Origin: Wenzhouxiangella sp. AB-CW3
GTDB lineage: Bacteria > Pseudomonadota > Gammaproteobacteria > Xanthomonadales > Wenzhouxiangellaceae
Length of the DNA stretch: 64,000 bases
Direction: 5' to 3'
Assembly: GCF_014725735.1 (NCBI RefSeq)
Contig: NZ_CP061368.1
Location: 1,875,225 to 1,939,224, forward strand
Shown: positions 16,036 through 23,414 of the stretch, in pieces
Numbering within the stretch: the stretch's first letter is position 1
Layout: every line of letters begins with the position of its first letter
Made by a program: the position numbers and the translations under genes
Notes under the pieces: model-generated
Told to the model about the DNA's origin: nothing
What the model saw: only the letters and a program-made list of their open reading frames with translations
The model's database searches: none

Positions 16036-17238
16036 CTATATCACCCCGAACTGCCTGTGGCGAGTTGGCGAATCTTTCTTCAGGCGCCGCAACCATGGAG
16101 TAATCCCGAACTTGAGCCACTGAAAAAGCCGACCTCGGGGCGAGCGTGCAGCACAGATAAACCAAAGGTGAGGTCTGGACTGATCGGTCCATCGGCGCTT
16201 GAAGTCATCCTGTTCGCCCAGGAGATCAATCTCATGAATATCTGTATCGATGTAATGCTTCAGCATCATTCCAAGAAGCACTAGACCGGGTGATGCGTGT
16301 GCAAATGTATCCTGATAGCCTGATTTGATGGAATAGAGTCGGCCGTCATACCTGATCGAAAGGTCAAAGGCAATCGCCATGCCATTGATGGTCAGAAAGT
16401 GCAGACACAGTTCGCCACCCGAAGCCAGGCCGGAAGCCAGATCACGATAGAACTGACAGACTCTTTCGTTGGACTGCATCGCTGTACCCTCTCGTCCCTT
16501 CCAGCTCTGGGCTTCAATGTCAAATGCGACCTCCAGAGAGCTGAGTACATCGATTGGATCTGAGATGATCTTCAGTCGAACCGGCCCGAGGTTCTCTAGT
16601 CTTCGGAGCTTTCGTTTGAGATCCTTGCGGAAGTTGCGAGAGCGGGTGGCCAGATATTGTTCCCAGTCAGATTCAAGCGTGATAAATGGAGACTGCTCGG
16701 CTTCCCATAGTCCGTACGAGACGGAATCGCTGTCCGCACTGTGACACAATGCCTGCAGAGTCGGTGATGCAGACATTAATCCCGGCAGTTCAAAAATATC
16801 CCATTGCCTGGAAAGGCTGCGCACATGGGCCCAGATGACTTCCATGACGCCTTCCACATCACATGCATGGGGCGCTTCGAATCTCGGTGAATGTGCATTG
16901 GTCAGTGCTCCGAGACGGCGGACAATCATGCCGTAGCGCTCTGTCTGTCCAAACATCAGCGGAAGAAGACCGACCAGGCGGTTGTCTTGCCAAACAGTCA
17001 CGACATGAAGTCGGTTAGTCTCTCCGAATGCGTTCCACCAGGCATGAATCCACTCGGCCCGCATGAAGGGGGCCGCGGCACCGGCATTTCGTGTCAGTTC
17101 GTTCCAGTCTTTCTTGAGAGCGATCAGACTGTCCGGATTGTCCACAACCCGGACAACCAGTGGCGAGCTGGAAACTGATGGCGACAGGTGGGTGGCCTGG
17201 ACGACATCCTCGACTCTGGTAATCGCATCAGAGCACAT
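16036..17238 (-). CDS. CelD/BcsL-like GNAT acetyltransferase
   Basis: 400 residues from ATG 17238; a longer GTG-started form to 17280 is possible. Two GNAT-like halves are visible: DWNELTRNAGAAAPFMRAEW at the N-terminus and the Acetyltransf_6 region with LCLHFLTINGMAIAFDLSIRYDGRLY, a loop YSIKSGYQDTFAHASPG and the terminal IDLLGEQDDFKRRWTD. Family members acetylate or aminoacylate polysaccharide or lipid precursors (BcsL/CelD, FemAB-like). The start overlaps the stop of the upstream Crp-type regulator by about ten bases, so the three genes from 18714 down to 16036 form one unit. Confidence 0.82.
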   Translation of the reverse strand: MCSDAITRVEDVVQATHLSPSVSSSPLVVRVVDNPDSLIALKKDWNELTRNAGAAAPFMRAEWIHAWWNAFGETNRLHVVTVWQDNRLVGLLPLMFGQTERYGMIVRRLGALTNAHSPRFEAPHACDVEGVMEVIWAHVRSLSRQWDIFELPGLMSASPTLQALCHSADSDSVSYGLWEAEQSPFITLESDWEQYLATRSRNFRKDLKRKLRRLENLGPVRLKIISDPIDVLSSLEVAFDIEAQSWKGREGTAMQSNERVCQFYRDLASGLASGGELCLHFLTINGMAIAFDLSIRYDGRLYSIKSGYQDTFAHASPGLVLLGMMLKHYIDTDIHEIDLLGEQDDFKRRWTDQSRPHLWFICAARSPRGRLFQWLKFGITPWLRRLKKDSPTRHRQFGVI

Positions 17239-17944
17239 CGTGGTGATAACAGGTGCAGGCGGCTGATTCGAGCCCGGCACGATCGGTCACCCGGATTGAG
17301 CCCCGGCGATACTGGATCAGCCCCAACAGTTGCAGATGAGTGGCCGCATTGGTCACGCCACTGCGTCGCACTCCCAGCATGTCCGAAAGAGACTGCTGGG
17401 TGAGGCGTATGGGCCGATCCGCATGCCGATCTCCAAGCTCCAGCAGGCAGCGGGCAAGCCTGGCCTCCAGACGATGAAATCGCACGCAGAGCCCGTTTCT
17501 GGCAACGAGTTCCACGAGTTGAGCAATGTAGTGCAGCATGCTGCTGCGCCAGCATGCCAGCTCACTGGATCTGGCATTGAATTCCTTTACATTCAGGCTG
17601 AGTGCCTGGAAGGACTCTGGCACTTCAATTCCCAGTAAGACTCGACTCGTGCCAAGAAGCGATTCCCATCCCAGTATGCCCTCACTGCCCACAAGGGCAA
17701 CCTGTAGTCGACTGCCGTCCGGCCCTGAAATGAAAAGCGATGCATAGCCGGCCGTGGGAAAATAGACGGTATTGACCGGATCACCAGTGCTGGCCAGGCG
17801 ATGGTAGCTGGCGAATGATACCGTTTCGCAAGCGGAGGTCACCTGAGCCAGGTCCTCTGCAGACAGGGCCGAAAGCAGCTTGTTGGCCCGGCTCGTGAAG
17901 CCGGGTTGCCCGCCGGGAACGATCACACTGGTTCCGGTTGCCAT
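17228..17944 (-). CDS. Crp/Fnr-family transcriptional regulator (paralogue 2)
   Basis: 238 residues from ATG 17944, which lies five bases past the stop of the preceding paralogue. The N-terminal cyclic-nucleotide-binding-like barrel covers about 20-135 (DPVNTVYFPTAGYASLFI, GSEGILGWESLLG) and the C-terminal winged helix has LTQQSLSDMLGVRRSGVTNAA. It ends with a Cys-rich segment (ESAACTCYHHDVL) shared in outline with the neighbour (ERVCCECYKTV). Canonical cAMP-contact residues are not conserved and no Fnr-type Cys cluster is at the N-terminus, so the ligand is unknown. Confidence 0.85.
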   Translation of the reverse strand: MATGTSVIVPGGQPGFTSRANKLLSALSAEDLAQVTSACETVSFASYHRLASTGDPVNTVYFPTAGYASLFISGPDGSRLQVALVGSEGILGWESLLGTSRVLLGIEVPESFQALSLNVKEFNARSSELACWRSSMLHYIAQLVELVARNGLCVRFHRLEARLARCLLELGDRHADRPIRLTQQSLSDMLGVRRSGVTNAATHLQLLGLIQYRRGSIRVTDRAGLESAACTCYHHDVL

Positions 17945-17949
17945 TGCTG

Positions 17950-18714
17950 TCAGTCTGGAAGCAGACGCTCGGTCTCGCGCTTGACGGTCTTGTAGCATTC
18001 GCAACAAACCCGCTCTAGACCGGCCCTGTTGATAACATTGATCCGGCCTCTTCGGTACTCGATCAAGCCGGCTTTCTGCAAACGCCCAGCGGCCTCGGTC
18101 ACACCCTCTCTGCGCACTCCCAGGCTATGCGCTATCTGCTCCTGGGTCAGCTGTAGCTGCTGTTGCGGCAGGTGATCGATAGCAATCAGCAACCAGCGCG
18201 CCAACTGCTGGGTGATGGTGTGGTATCGATTACAGGTTGCCGACTGACTGATCTGAGTCAGCAGCACCTGTGTGTAGCGCAGCAGCAGGCGAAAGCTTTC
18301 GCAGCGGTTGGCTTCGTCCTTGAGCACCGAGGCCTTGAGCCGATAGGCGCTGCCAGCGGCCTGAACCACAGCGTATTCAGGCATCGACATGGTCTGGGTG
18401 AAAATTGAGATGCCCAGCATGCCATCGTTGCCTATGACAGCTATTTCGCAACTGTGACCATCCTCGAGAAAGTGAGTGATCGAAACCAGAGAATCCACCG
18501 GGAAATAGGCGTAGCGTTGCGGCGCGCAGGTTTCGTAAACCATCTCACCCCTCTGCCACTCCACCGATGTCAGATGAGAAAGGATGCGCTGGCGATCCTC
18601 CCGGCGAATGCCGCGAAGTATCCGGTTTCGTAAAGGGCCCTCCAGATCGCTATCCACGTTCAGGCTTCGCATGGACCCGTGTGACATCGTCAGTGAACTG
18701 TTCAGGTGATTCAT
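17950..18714 (-). CDS. Crp/Fnr-family transcriptional regulator (paralogue 1)
   Basis: 254 residues. It has an effector barrel (about 40-150; YFPVDSLVSITHFLEDGHSCEIAVIGNDGMLGI) and a winged helix-turn-helix with LTQEQIAHSLGVRREGVTEAA. It is a diverged tandem duplicate of the next gene, sharing the order of motifs and the C-terminal DRAGLE/NRAGLE-Cys-rich tail. It heads the operon; the 260 bp upstream (18715-18970) hold the likely promoter, including an A/T-rich stretch near 18890-18960. Either regulator might sense a signal tied to the CelD-like enzyme downstream. A different start (Met10 or Met15) is possible. Confidence 0.85.
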   Translation of the reverse strand: MNHLNSSLTMSHGSMRSLNVDSDLEGPLRNRILRGIRREDRQRILSHLTSVEWQRGEMVYETCAPQRYAYFPVDSLVSITHFLEDGHSCEIAVIGNDGMLGISIFTQTMSMPEYAVVQAAGSAYRLKASVLKDEANRCESFRLLLRYTQVLLTQISQSATCNRYHTITQQLARWLLIAIDHLPQQQLQLTQEQIAHSLGVRREGVTEAAGRLQKAGLIEYRRGRINVINRAGLERVCCECYKTVKRETERLLPD

Positions 18715-18978
18715 GTGGCCAATCCCAGTGCATTTTCGCGTTAGATCGCTGCCACAGCCTGATGCTCAGGTGACAGCACATGATGCCGGTCCCCGCTCTA
18801 GCAGCATCTCCCGTCGCGACAGGCCCGGGGTTTGAGTCAGAACCAGACCTCCACTCACCTCGACCCTCAGCCGAGCCGGTAAGCGGATTTTCAACATAGT
18901 GACAAACATAAGTCATATAACGCACCCATTTATGTGCGGTATATCACATTTTTAGAAAATTTGCATCAATGTGGTTAA

Positions 18979-19368
18979 GCGTACAGAGGGGCCCTGGCCC
19001 GGGCCTTCCGCGAACAGGTCAAGCGCAAGCAGCGCCGCTCCGACGGCACCGTCAGCCTGGCCGGAAAACGCTTCGAGATCCCCAACGCCTATCGTCACAT
19101 CGAACAGCTGTGTCTGCGCTATGCGCCCTGGGATCTGCGCACGGTCAGCCTGGTTGACGAGCGCAGTGGTGGTGAGTTGTGTCCGTTGCATCCGCTCGAC
19201 AAGCGCGCCAATGCCGATCAACGCCGACGGGCGCTGGTGCCGACATCGGCCATGACGCTTACCGAGCCGACCCCGGCCGGTATTGCGCCGCTGCTGAAAC
19301 AACTCATGCGCGAGCATGCCGCCACCGGGCTGCCGCCGGCCTACCTGCCGCGCGAGGAGGAACACTGA
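18979..19368 (+). pseudogene. Mu/TniA-type transposase, C-terminal remnant
   Basis: About 130 codons open only from 18979, with a stop just before, and no start codon. The sequence (LCLRYAPWDLRTVSLVDERSGGELCPLHPLDK) is the Mu-type transposase C-terminal beta-barrel region and tail, with the DDE core missing. It ends in TGA followed one base later by the ATG of the AAA ATPase, with AGGAGG inside its last codons, as in tniA-tniB-type pairs. The element is therefore 5'-truncated and cannot move itself. Confidence 0.75.
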
Positions 19369-19369
19369 C

Positions 19370-20203
19370 ATGGACCGCAGAATGCTGACTCCCTATGGCT
19401 TGAAGTTCAACCCCTTTACCCCGGAAGTCCCGGTCGAGGCCTTGCAGGTTCACCCGCGTCTGGAACAGTTCTGCTGGCGCATCGAGCACGGCCTGATCGG
19501 CGAGGGCGGCTTTGCCCTGATCAGTGGCGATCCCGGGACCGGCAAGAGTGTGGCTTTGCGCCTCCTGGCTCATCGCCTGGCCAGCCTGCGCGAGGTCGAG
19601 GTCGGCGTGCTCACTCACCCCAGTTCCAAGCTGGCCGACTTCTATCGCGAGATGGGTGAGTTGTTCGGCGTGCCCCTCAAACCGCACAACCGCTGGGGTG
19701 GGTTCAAGGCCTTGCGCGAGCGTTGGATCAAGCACCTGGAAACCACCCTGACCCGGCCGGTGCTGTTGATCGACGAGGCTCAGGAAACGCCGATCCCCGT
19801 GCTTAACGAACTGCGCCTGATGGCCAGCCATCGCTTCGACTCACAGATGCTCTTGACTGTCGTGCTGGCCGGCGATAGTCGCCTGACCCAGCGCCTGGGT
19901 CGGGATGAACTGCTCCCCTTAGGCTCGCGCATCCGCATCCGCCTAAACACCGAGTACGCCGACACCGAACAGCTCATGGCCGCGCTGCGCCACCTGCTCG
20001 AGACCGCCGGCAACCCGCAGCTGATGACCGATGGACTCATGACCACCCTGGTCGAACATGCCGCCGGCAACTACCGGGTCCTGACCACCCTGGCCGCTGA
20101 ACTGCTCGCCACCGCCGCCCGGACCCAGCGCGACACCCTCGATGAAAAGCTCTACTTCGACTGCTTCAGCAACACACCCAAACGCCAACGCCGATCCGCC
20201 TGA
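19370..20203 (+). CDS. ExeA/TniB-like AAA+ ATPase of a transposon
   Basis: 277 residues. The N-terminus MDRRMLTPYGLKFNPFTPEVP is typical of ExeA/TniB-like transposition ATPases. The Walker A is SGDPGTGKSVALRLL, the Walker B is VLLIDEAQETPI, sensor 1 lies in LLTVVLAGDS and the arginine-finger area in GSRIRIRLNTEYAD. By family it recruits the transposase to target DNA. It has AGGAGG nine bases upstream and is coupled to the truncated transposase frame. It appears intact, but its partner is broken, so it is probably idle or a source in trans. Confidence 0.85.
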   Translation: MDRRMLTPYGLKFNPFTPEVPVEALQVHPRLEQFCWRIEHGLIGEGGFALISGDPGTGKSVALRLLAHRLASLREVEVGVLTHPSSKLADFYREMGELFGVPLKPHNRWGGFKALRERWIKHLETTLTRPVLLIDEAQETPIPVLNELRLMASHRFDSQMLLTVVLAGDSRLTQRLGRDELLPLGSRIRIRLNTEYADTEQLMAALRHLLETAGNPQLMTDGLMTTLVEHAAGNYRVLTTLAAELLATAARTQRDTLDEKLYFDCFSNTPKRQRRSA

Positions 20204-20217
20204 ACGAGGACCACGCC

Positions 20218-20424
20218 ATGCCACAACCCATCCACATCACCTTCGACCCATCAGTCTTCGATCTTGAACAACTCGACGCTATCCTGCAGGCACTCCAGCC
20301 ACTCCTCGACCAGCTGGAAAATGCCTACTACCAGGCCCTGCGAGAGCATCAACAGCAATCCTTACCCGGCTTCCCAGAACCACCGCCGAACGATCCACCG
20401 TTCAACGATCCGCTGCCGTTCTGA
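20218..20424 (+). CDS. Small transposon-associated ORF
   Basis: 68 residues, starting 14 bp after the ATPase stop with the sequence CGAGGACCACGCC before the ATG. It is acidic at the start (ITFDPSVFDLEQLDAILQAL), helical through about residue 45, then Pro-rich (FPEPPPNDPPFNDPLPF). I do not recognise a domain. Its place directly after the ATPase and before the end repeats suggests a third accessory gene of the transposon. It could be a peptide that binds the ATPase; this is inference only. Confidence 0.55.
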   Translation: MPQPIHITFDPSVFDLEQLDAILQALQPLLDQLENAYYQALREHQQQSLPGFPEPPPNDPPFNDPLPF

Positions 20425-20486
20425 TCACCCAACAACACCCCGCCCCGGACTCAACTTCGGGGCGCATCAATCAGGCCAAGCTGCGT

Positions 20487-20532
20487 CCATCAAAAAGCGT
20501 GAAAACACCACCATCAAATTGCGTGAACACGC
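20487..20532. repeat. Transposon right-end direct repeats
   Basis: Two 22-bp direct copies (20487-20508 and 20511-20532), each with CCATCAAA followed by GCGTGAA, are separated by two bases. Short directly repeated transposase-binding sites near the end are typical of Mu/Tn7/Tn5053-like elements. They follow the small ORF by about 60 bp. No matching left end was found before 18979, consistent with truncation. The rest of 20425-20645 shows no gene. Confidence 0.55.
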
Positions 20533-20645
20533 TCAGTCCGGAAGTCCATTGAGGGAAGTCAGGCTGACGGGCCGTTTAACGATCGCACGCATATTGGTAC
20601 TGACTTCTGTTTGTAGCAGAAGATCAACTGACGACACCAGTTCTT

Positions 20646-21047
20646 CTACTTCGTCTCACTCAGCTTCTCCAGTCGCCCCTTGCGCTTGACCAGATTCTTG
20701 TAGTCCCACTGGATCTCCCTGGCCTTGCTCAGCCAGCGACGAATATCTTCCTTATCCATTTCAGATACATCATTGTAGAAAATCGATGCGTCCTTGAACT
20801 TTTTCCCCAGGACATTCAGGGCGGGCTCGTCGAAGTCCGCCCCGCTCCAGAACATCAAACGAATACCAGGCTTCTGTTTGCTATAGCCCACGATGGGATT
20901 GCCATCCAGAAACCACACCGGATGCGCGTGCCATAGCCTGCCCTCACCCCCTGCAAGGTTGGCGTCGATCTCCCGGGCCAGACCGTGACAGATCTGCCGG
21001 TCACCGGGCTCCTGTTTCTGGTTGTACTGCAGAATATCGGGATCCAT
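20646..21047 (-). CDS. DUF1801 domain protein
   Basis: 133 residues of the YdhG-like DUF1801 fold. Recognisable features are the opening YNQKQEPGDRQICHGLAREID, then GRLWHAHPVWFLDGNPIVGYSKQK, RLMFWSGADF and the end DIRRWLSKAREIQWDYKNL. Function of the family is unknown; related Fra/YdhG proteins are small soluble proteins. It is on the same strand as the DUF2200 gene with a gap of about 70 bp, so the three genes from 22025 down may be one transcript. Confidence 0.82.
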   Translation of the reverse strand: MDPDILQYNQKQEPGDRQICHGLAREIDANLAGGEGRLWHAHPVWFLDGNPIVGYSKQKPGIRLMFWSGADFDEPALNVLGKKFKDASIFYNDVSEMDKEDIRRWLSKAREIQWDYKNLVKRKGRLEKLSETK

Positions 21048-21120
21048 TCCATCCTCCAGTTGGCACTACGAAGGGAATCTGCTCGAAAGCCGCGTCCGCG
21101 TTGCATCCCCGATGAACGAC

Positions 21121-21471
21121 TCACTCGCGCAGGATTTTCTCCATCTTCTTGCCTTTGGCCAGCTCGTCAATCAGCTTGTCCAGCCAGCGGATCTTCTGCA
21201 TCAGCGGGTCCTCGACCTCCTCGACGCGAACACCGCAGACCACGCCCTTGATCAACCCGGTATTCGGGTGCATGGCCGGCGCCTCGGCGAAAAAGGTTTC
21301 GAAGCTGTTCTCCTGCTCGATCTGCCGTTCCAGCCCGGCCTGGTCGTAGCCGGTCAACCAGCAGATGATCCGGTCGACCTCCTCGCGCGTGCGATTCTTG
21401 CGCTCGGCCTTGTTGACATAGGCCGGATACACCCGGGCGAAGGTCATGTCGAAAATCCGATGTCTGGCCAT
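21121..21471 (-). CDS. DUF2200 domain protein
   Basis: 116 residues from ATG 21471, with AGGA six bases upstream. The longer form to 21519 lacks this and would overlap the previous gene. The sequence [31 protein letters not shown] is the DUF2200 signature, followed by [14 protein letters not shown] and a conserved [28 protein letters not shown] tail with [13 protein letters not shown] here. Function unknown. The start lies two bases past the stop of the DUF1579-like gene, so the two are translationally linked. Confidence 0.85.
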   Translation of the reverse strand: MARHRIFDMTFARVYPAYVNKAERKNRTREEVDRIICWLTGYDQAGLERQIEQENSFETFFAEAPAMHPNTGLIKGVVCGVRVEEVEDPLMQKIRWLDKLIDELAKGKKMEKILRE

Positions 21472-21473
21472 GC

Positions 21474-22025
21474 TCAGTCCTCCTGTCGGGTCAGACGGGT
21501 ACTGACGATATTGACCCACTCATCATCGCGACGCATCTCGCCGGCAATGGTGATGGTGTCGTCCGATTCGAACCGATAACGCTCCCGGAAATCCGCGGTG
21601 CCGCCCGCCGGCCCGGGCCCGGAAGTCGACAGCACCAGCTCATCGGTCTCGTCGTCCACGCCACCGGCCAGCTCCCAGCGATAACTGATGATCGAATCGA
21701 CCCAGCTCCCCGTGTACGCCTCCTGCTCGATGTCATACCCCAGCGACATCACCGCCGAATAGTCACTGCCATAGACCTCGCCCGACCAGCGCAAGTCCAC
21801 GAAGAACTCCCCCACCATTTCGGCCGACATCGTACCCTGCCCGACCACATCGGGCTCGGCACCGTCCCGCGCCGGACTCGAGCGCTCGAACTGCCAGTCC
21901 CCGGCAAAGCGCTTCAGCAGTTCGTGCTCCGACTGCGGCGTGGCAAGACTGGACGCATGGACTGAAGAGACAGCAACAAGGGACAGCGCCAGGAGCGGAA
22001 ACGACAGGAAAACGGATCGAATCAT
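21474..22025 (-). CDS. DUF1579-like secreted protein
   Basis: 183 residues with a signal peptide ([21 protein letters not shown]). The mature part matches the DUF1579 pattern of a small lipocalin-like barrel: [15 protein letters not shown], then [42 protein letters not shown] and a last strand [11 protein letters not shown]. No catalytic residues are known for the family. It leads a probable three-gene operon with the DUF2200 and DUF1801 genes. The 165 bp upstream carry no obvious gene. Confidence 0.72.
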   Translation of the reverse strand: MIRSVFLSFPLLALSLVAVSSVHASSLATPQSEHELLKRFAGDWQFERSSPARDGAEPDVVGQGTMSAEMVGEFFVDLRWSGEVYGSDYSAVMSLGYDIEQEAYTGSWVDSIISYRWELAGGVDDETDELVLSTSGPGPAGGTADFRERYRFESDDTITIAGEMRRDDEWVNIVSTRLTRQED

Positions 22026-22190
22026 GAGGGGCCTCCATGAGCGTAAAGGGGGTGCGTTCGTGGCAAGCGACCCGGTGGTCAGAGCCTACACCCGGCGGAA
22101 AACGTGTGCAATGTACAGTCACCTTCCCGTCAATACCGGGTCCAGAAACCTGGAACTTCTCTTGTCGCACCTCAAACGTGCCACCCGATG

Positions 22191-22529
22191 TCACAGCCCG
22201 AGGACCACCCGAAGGCCTTGATCTATTTCGAGCATTCTCTTTTCAGACAGCCGCCGCACCTGTTCGGTCAGCCGTGTGCGGTCCAGGGTGAGAACCTGAC
22301 TGACATTGACGACGGAAGCCTTTCCGAGACCCGACTCCCGTTTCGTGATTCTCGCGTTACCCGGCGCGGCTGAAAGCCGAAGGTTGGAGGTAATGGCCGC
22401 GACCACGACCGTTGCAATTCGACTGGAATTGAATGGATTGGACTGGACAACCAGAACAGGGCGTCGGAAACCAGGACCGGATCCGGTCGGCTCAGGCAAC
22501 GACGCCCACCAGATCTCACCACGCTTCAT
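22191..22529 (-). CDS. mazF: MazF/PemK-family endoribonuclease toxin
   Basis: 112 residues. The N-terminal motif KRGEIWWASLPEPTGSGPGFRRPVLVVQ is the conserved PemK/MazF start (RGE-W, then the RPVLVVQ strand), followed by the loop residues PFN, the catalytic-region VVVAAITSNL and the ending ASVVNVSQVLTLDRTRL. It would cut mRNA at short sequence-specific sites. It overlaps the antitoxin gene by 14 bp and is the second gene of the pair, as is usual. Length is normal. A degraded second copy of the same module lies about 700 bp away at 23240-23400. Confidence 0.9.
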   Translation of the reverse strand: MKRGEIWWASLPEPTGSGPGFRRPVLVVQSNPFNSSRIATVVVAAITSNLRLSAAPGNARITKRESGLGKASVVNVSQVLTLDRTRLTEQVRRLSEKRMLEIDQGLRVVLGL

Positions 22530-22752
22530 CTTTCAACACGGCTGACTGAGCTCGAATGAATGACTCATCGAGCTTCGACTTTTCAGAATCATGAACCCGA
22601 TTCAGTTGAGCCGTAATCGCCTCGGGCCCGTGTTGCGCCAGGTACTCCTCCAGCGCCTCCGCAAAAAGCTGGCTACGGGGAATCCCTCGCTCCTTTGCGA
22701 ATTGCTCAGCGGCCTGGAATACTGGATCCGGAACGGAAATCGCTACTTTCAT
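22516..22752 (-). CDS. Ribbon-helix-helix antitoxin (MazE-like)
   Basis: 78 residues. The first 45 (MKVAISVPDPVFQAAEQFAKERGIPRSQLFAEALEEYL) form a ribbon-helix-helix DNA-binding domain; the remaining acidic tail (KSKLDESFIRAQSAVLKDEAW) would wrap the toxin. It is the first gene of the pair and probably represses its own promoter with MazF. The tail sequence QSAVLKD is echoed in the ghost module at 23240-23400. Confidence 0.88.
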   Translation of the reverse strand: MKVAISVPDPVFQAAEQFAKERGIPRSQLFAEALEEYLAQHGPEAITAQLNRVHDSEKSKLDESFIRAQSAVLKDEAW

Positions 22753-22858
22753 GACCTGAAAGTATCACTCGGGTAATACTTCGTCAAGCGCCCGCCCGGT
22801 GGCCAGTGCCTACACCTGGAACACGGGCAGTGCCATGTGAAGTGATTCGAAAGCGACC

Positions 22859-23218
22859 TCAGGACTGGGACACCAGAAACTGGTATAGCTTGCGGCAAAC
22901 CATGTCCAGTTCTCTTTGCCATTCCTCGCTATCCAGATGGATCAAAGGCCCATCTCCTCCGGATGTCGCCTCGACCAGTAGCTGGTATACGTCCTCCGAG
23001 GCCTTTCCTTCGGCGATTTGCTCGACCGCCCAGCCACCCAGCGCGTGCAGTGCACCGCCATACCTCTGCCGGGTGGTTTTCGACTTCTGATCCAGTTGTG
23101 CCCAGCGCCAGAAGTCCTGAAAGACTCCAAGCAGATGGCCGGAAACCTCACGCTCCTTCTCCGGCACCAGGCCGTAGCGCCAGTCGTTGACCCAGGAATC
23201 ATCGGGTTTCATGGGCAT
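22859..23218 (-). CDS. Hypothetical protein
   Basis: 119 residues, mostly helical, Trp-rich (WVNDWRYGLVPEKE, FWRWAQLDQKSKTTRQRYGGALHALGGWAVEQI). The middle K-S-K-T-T-R-Q-R-Y segment looks like a short tail of a tyrosine-recombinase SAM-like core-binding region, but no catalytic part is present, so this may be chance. It sits between mazEF and the mazEF ghost and may be transcribed with the RM locus. Function unknown. Confidence 0.5.
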   Translation of the reverse strand: MPMKPDDSWVNDWRYGLVPEKEREVSGHLLGVFQDFWRWAQLDQKSKTTRQRYGGALHALGGWAVEQIAEGKASEDVYQLLVEATSGGDGPLIHLDSEEWQRELDMVCRKLYQFLVSQS

Positions 23219-23239
23219 ACATCATCCTCCAGTCGTTGC

Positions 23240-23400
23240 TCATTCGCGCACAGACCCGGAACAAGGGCACCGGACGGCGGGACCGGAACCAGCAGGCTCA
23301 GGCAACGAAACCCAGCAGATTTCACCACGCCGTCTTTCACCACGGCGGATTGATCTGGAACCAGGCGCTCACCAGGCCCCGACCGTTCGAAGCCGCAAAT
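23240..23400 (-). pseudogene. Degraded mazEF module
   Basis: On the minus strand a MazE-like C-terminus is visible (PDQSAVVKDG; intact pair: AQSAVLKDE), followed in another frame by a MazF-like start (GEICWVSLPEPAGSGPAVR; intact: GEIWWASLPEPTGSGPGFR), then by drift. The nucleotide match to 22441-22560 is also plain. The remaining frame ends before the toxin core. This is a decayed second copy of the adjacent TA locus or of a close relative, lying directly downstream of hsdR. Confidence 0.75.
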
Positions 23401-23414
23401 CCGATCCAGGTTAC

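Noticed and set aside
22050-22830. Similar phrases GGTGGTCAGAGCCTACACC and GGTGGCCAGTGCCTACACC flanking mazEF
   Set aside because: Too short and imperfect to call a target duplication or att pair without a search.
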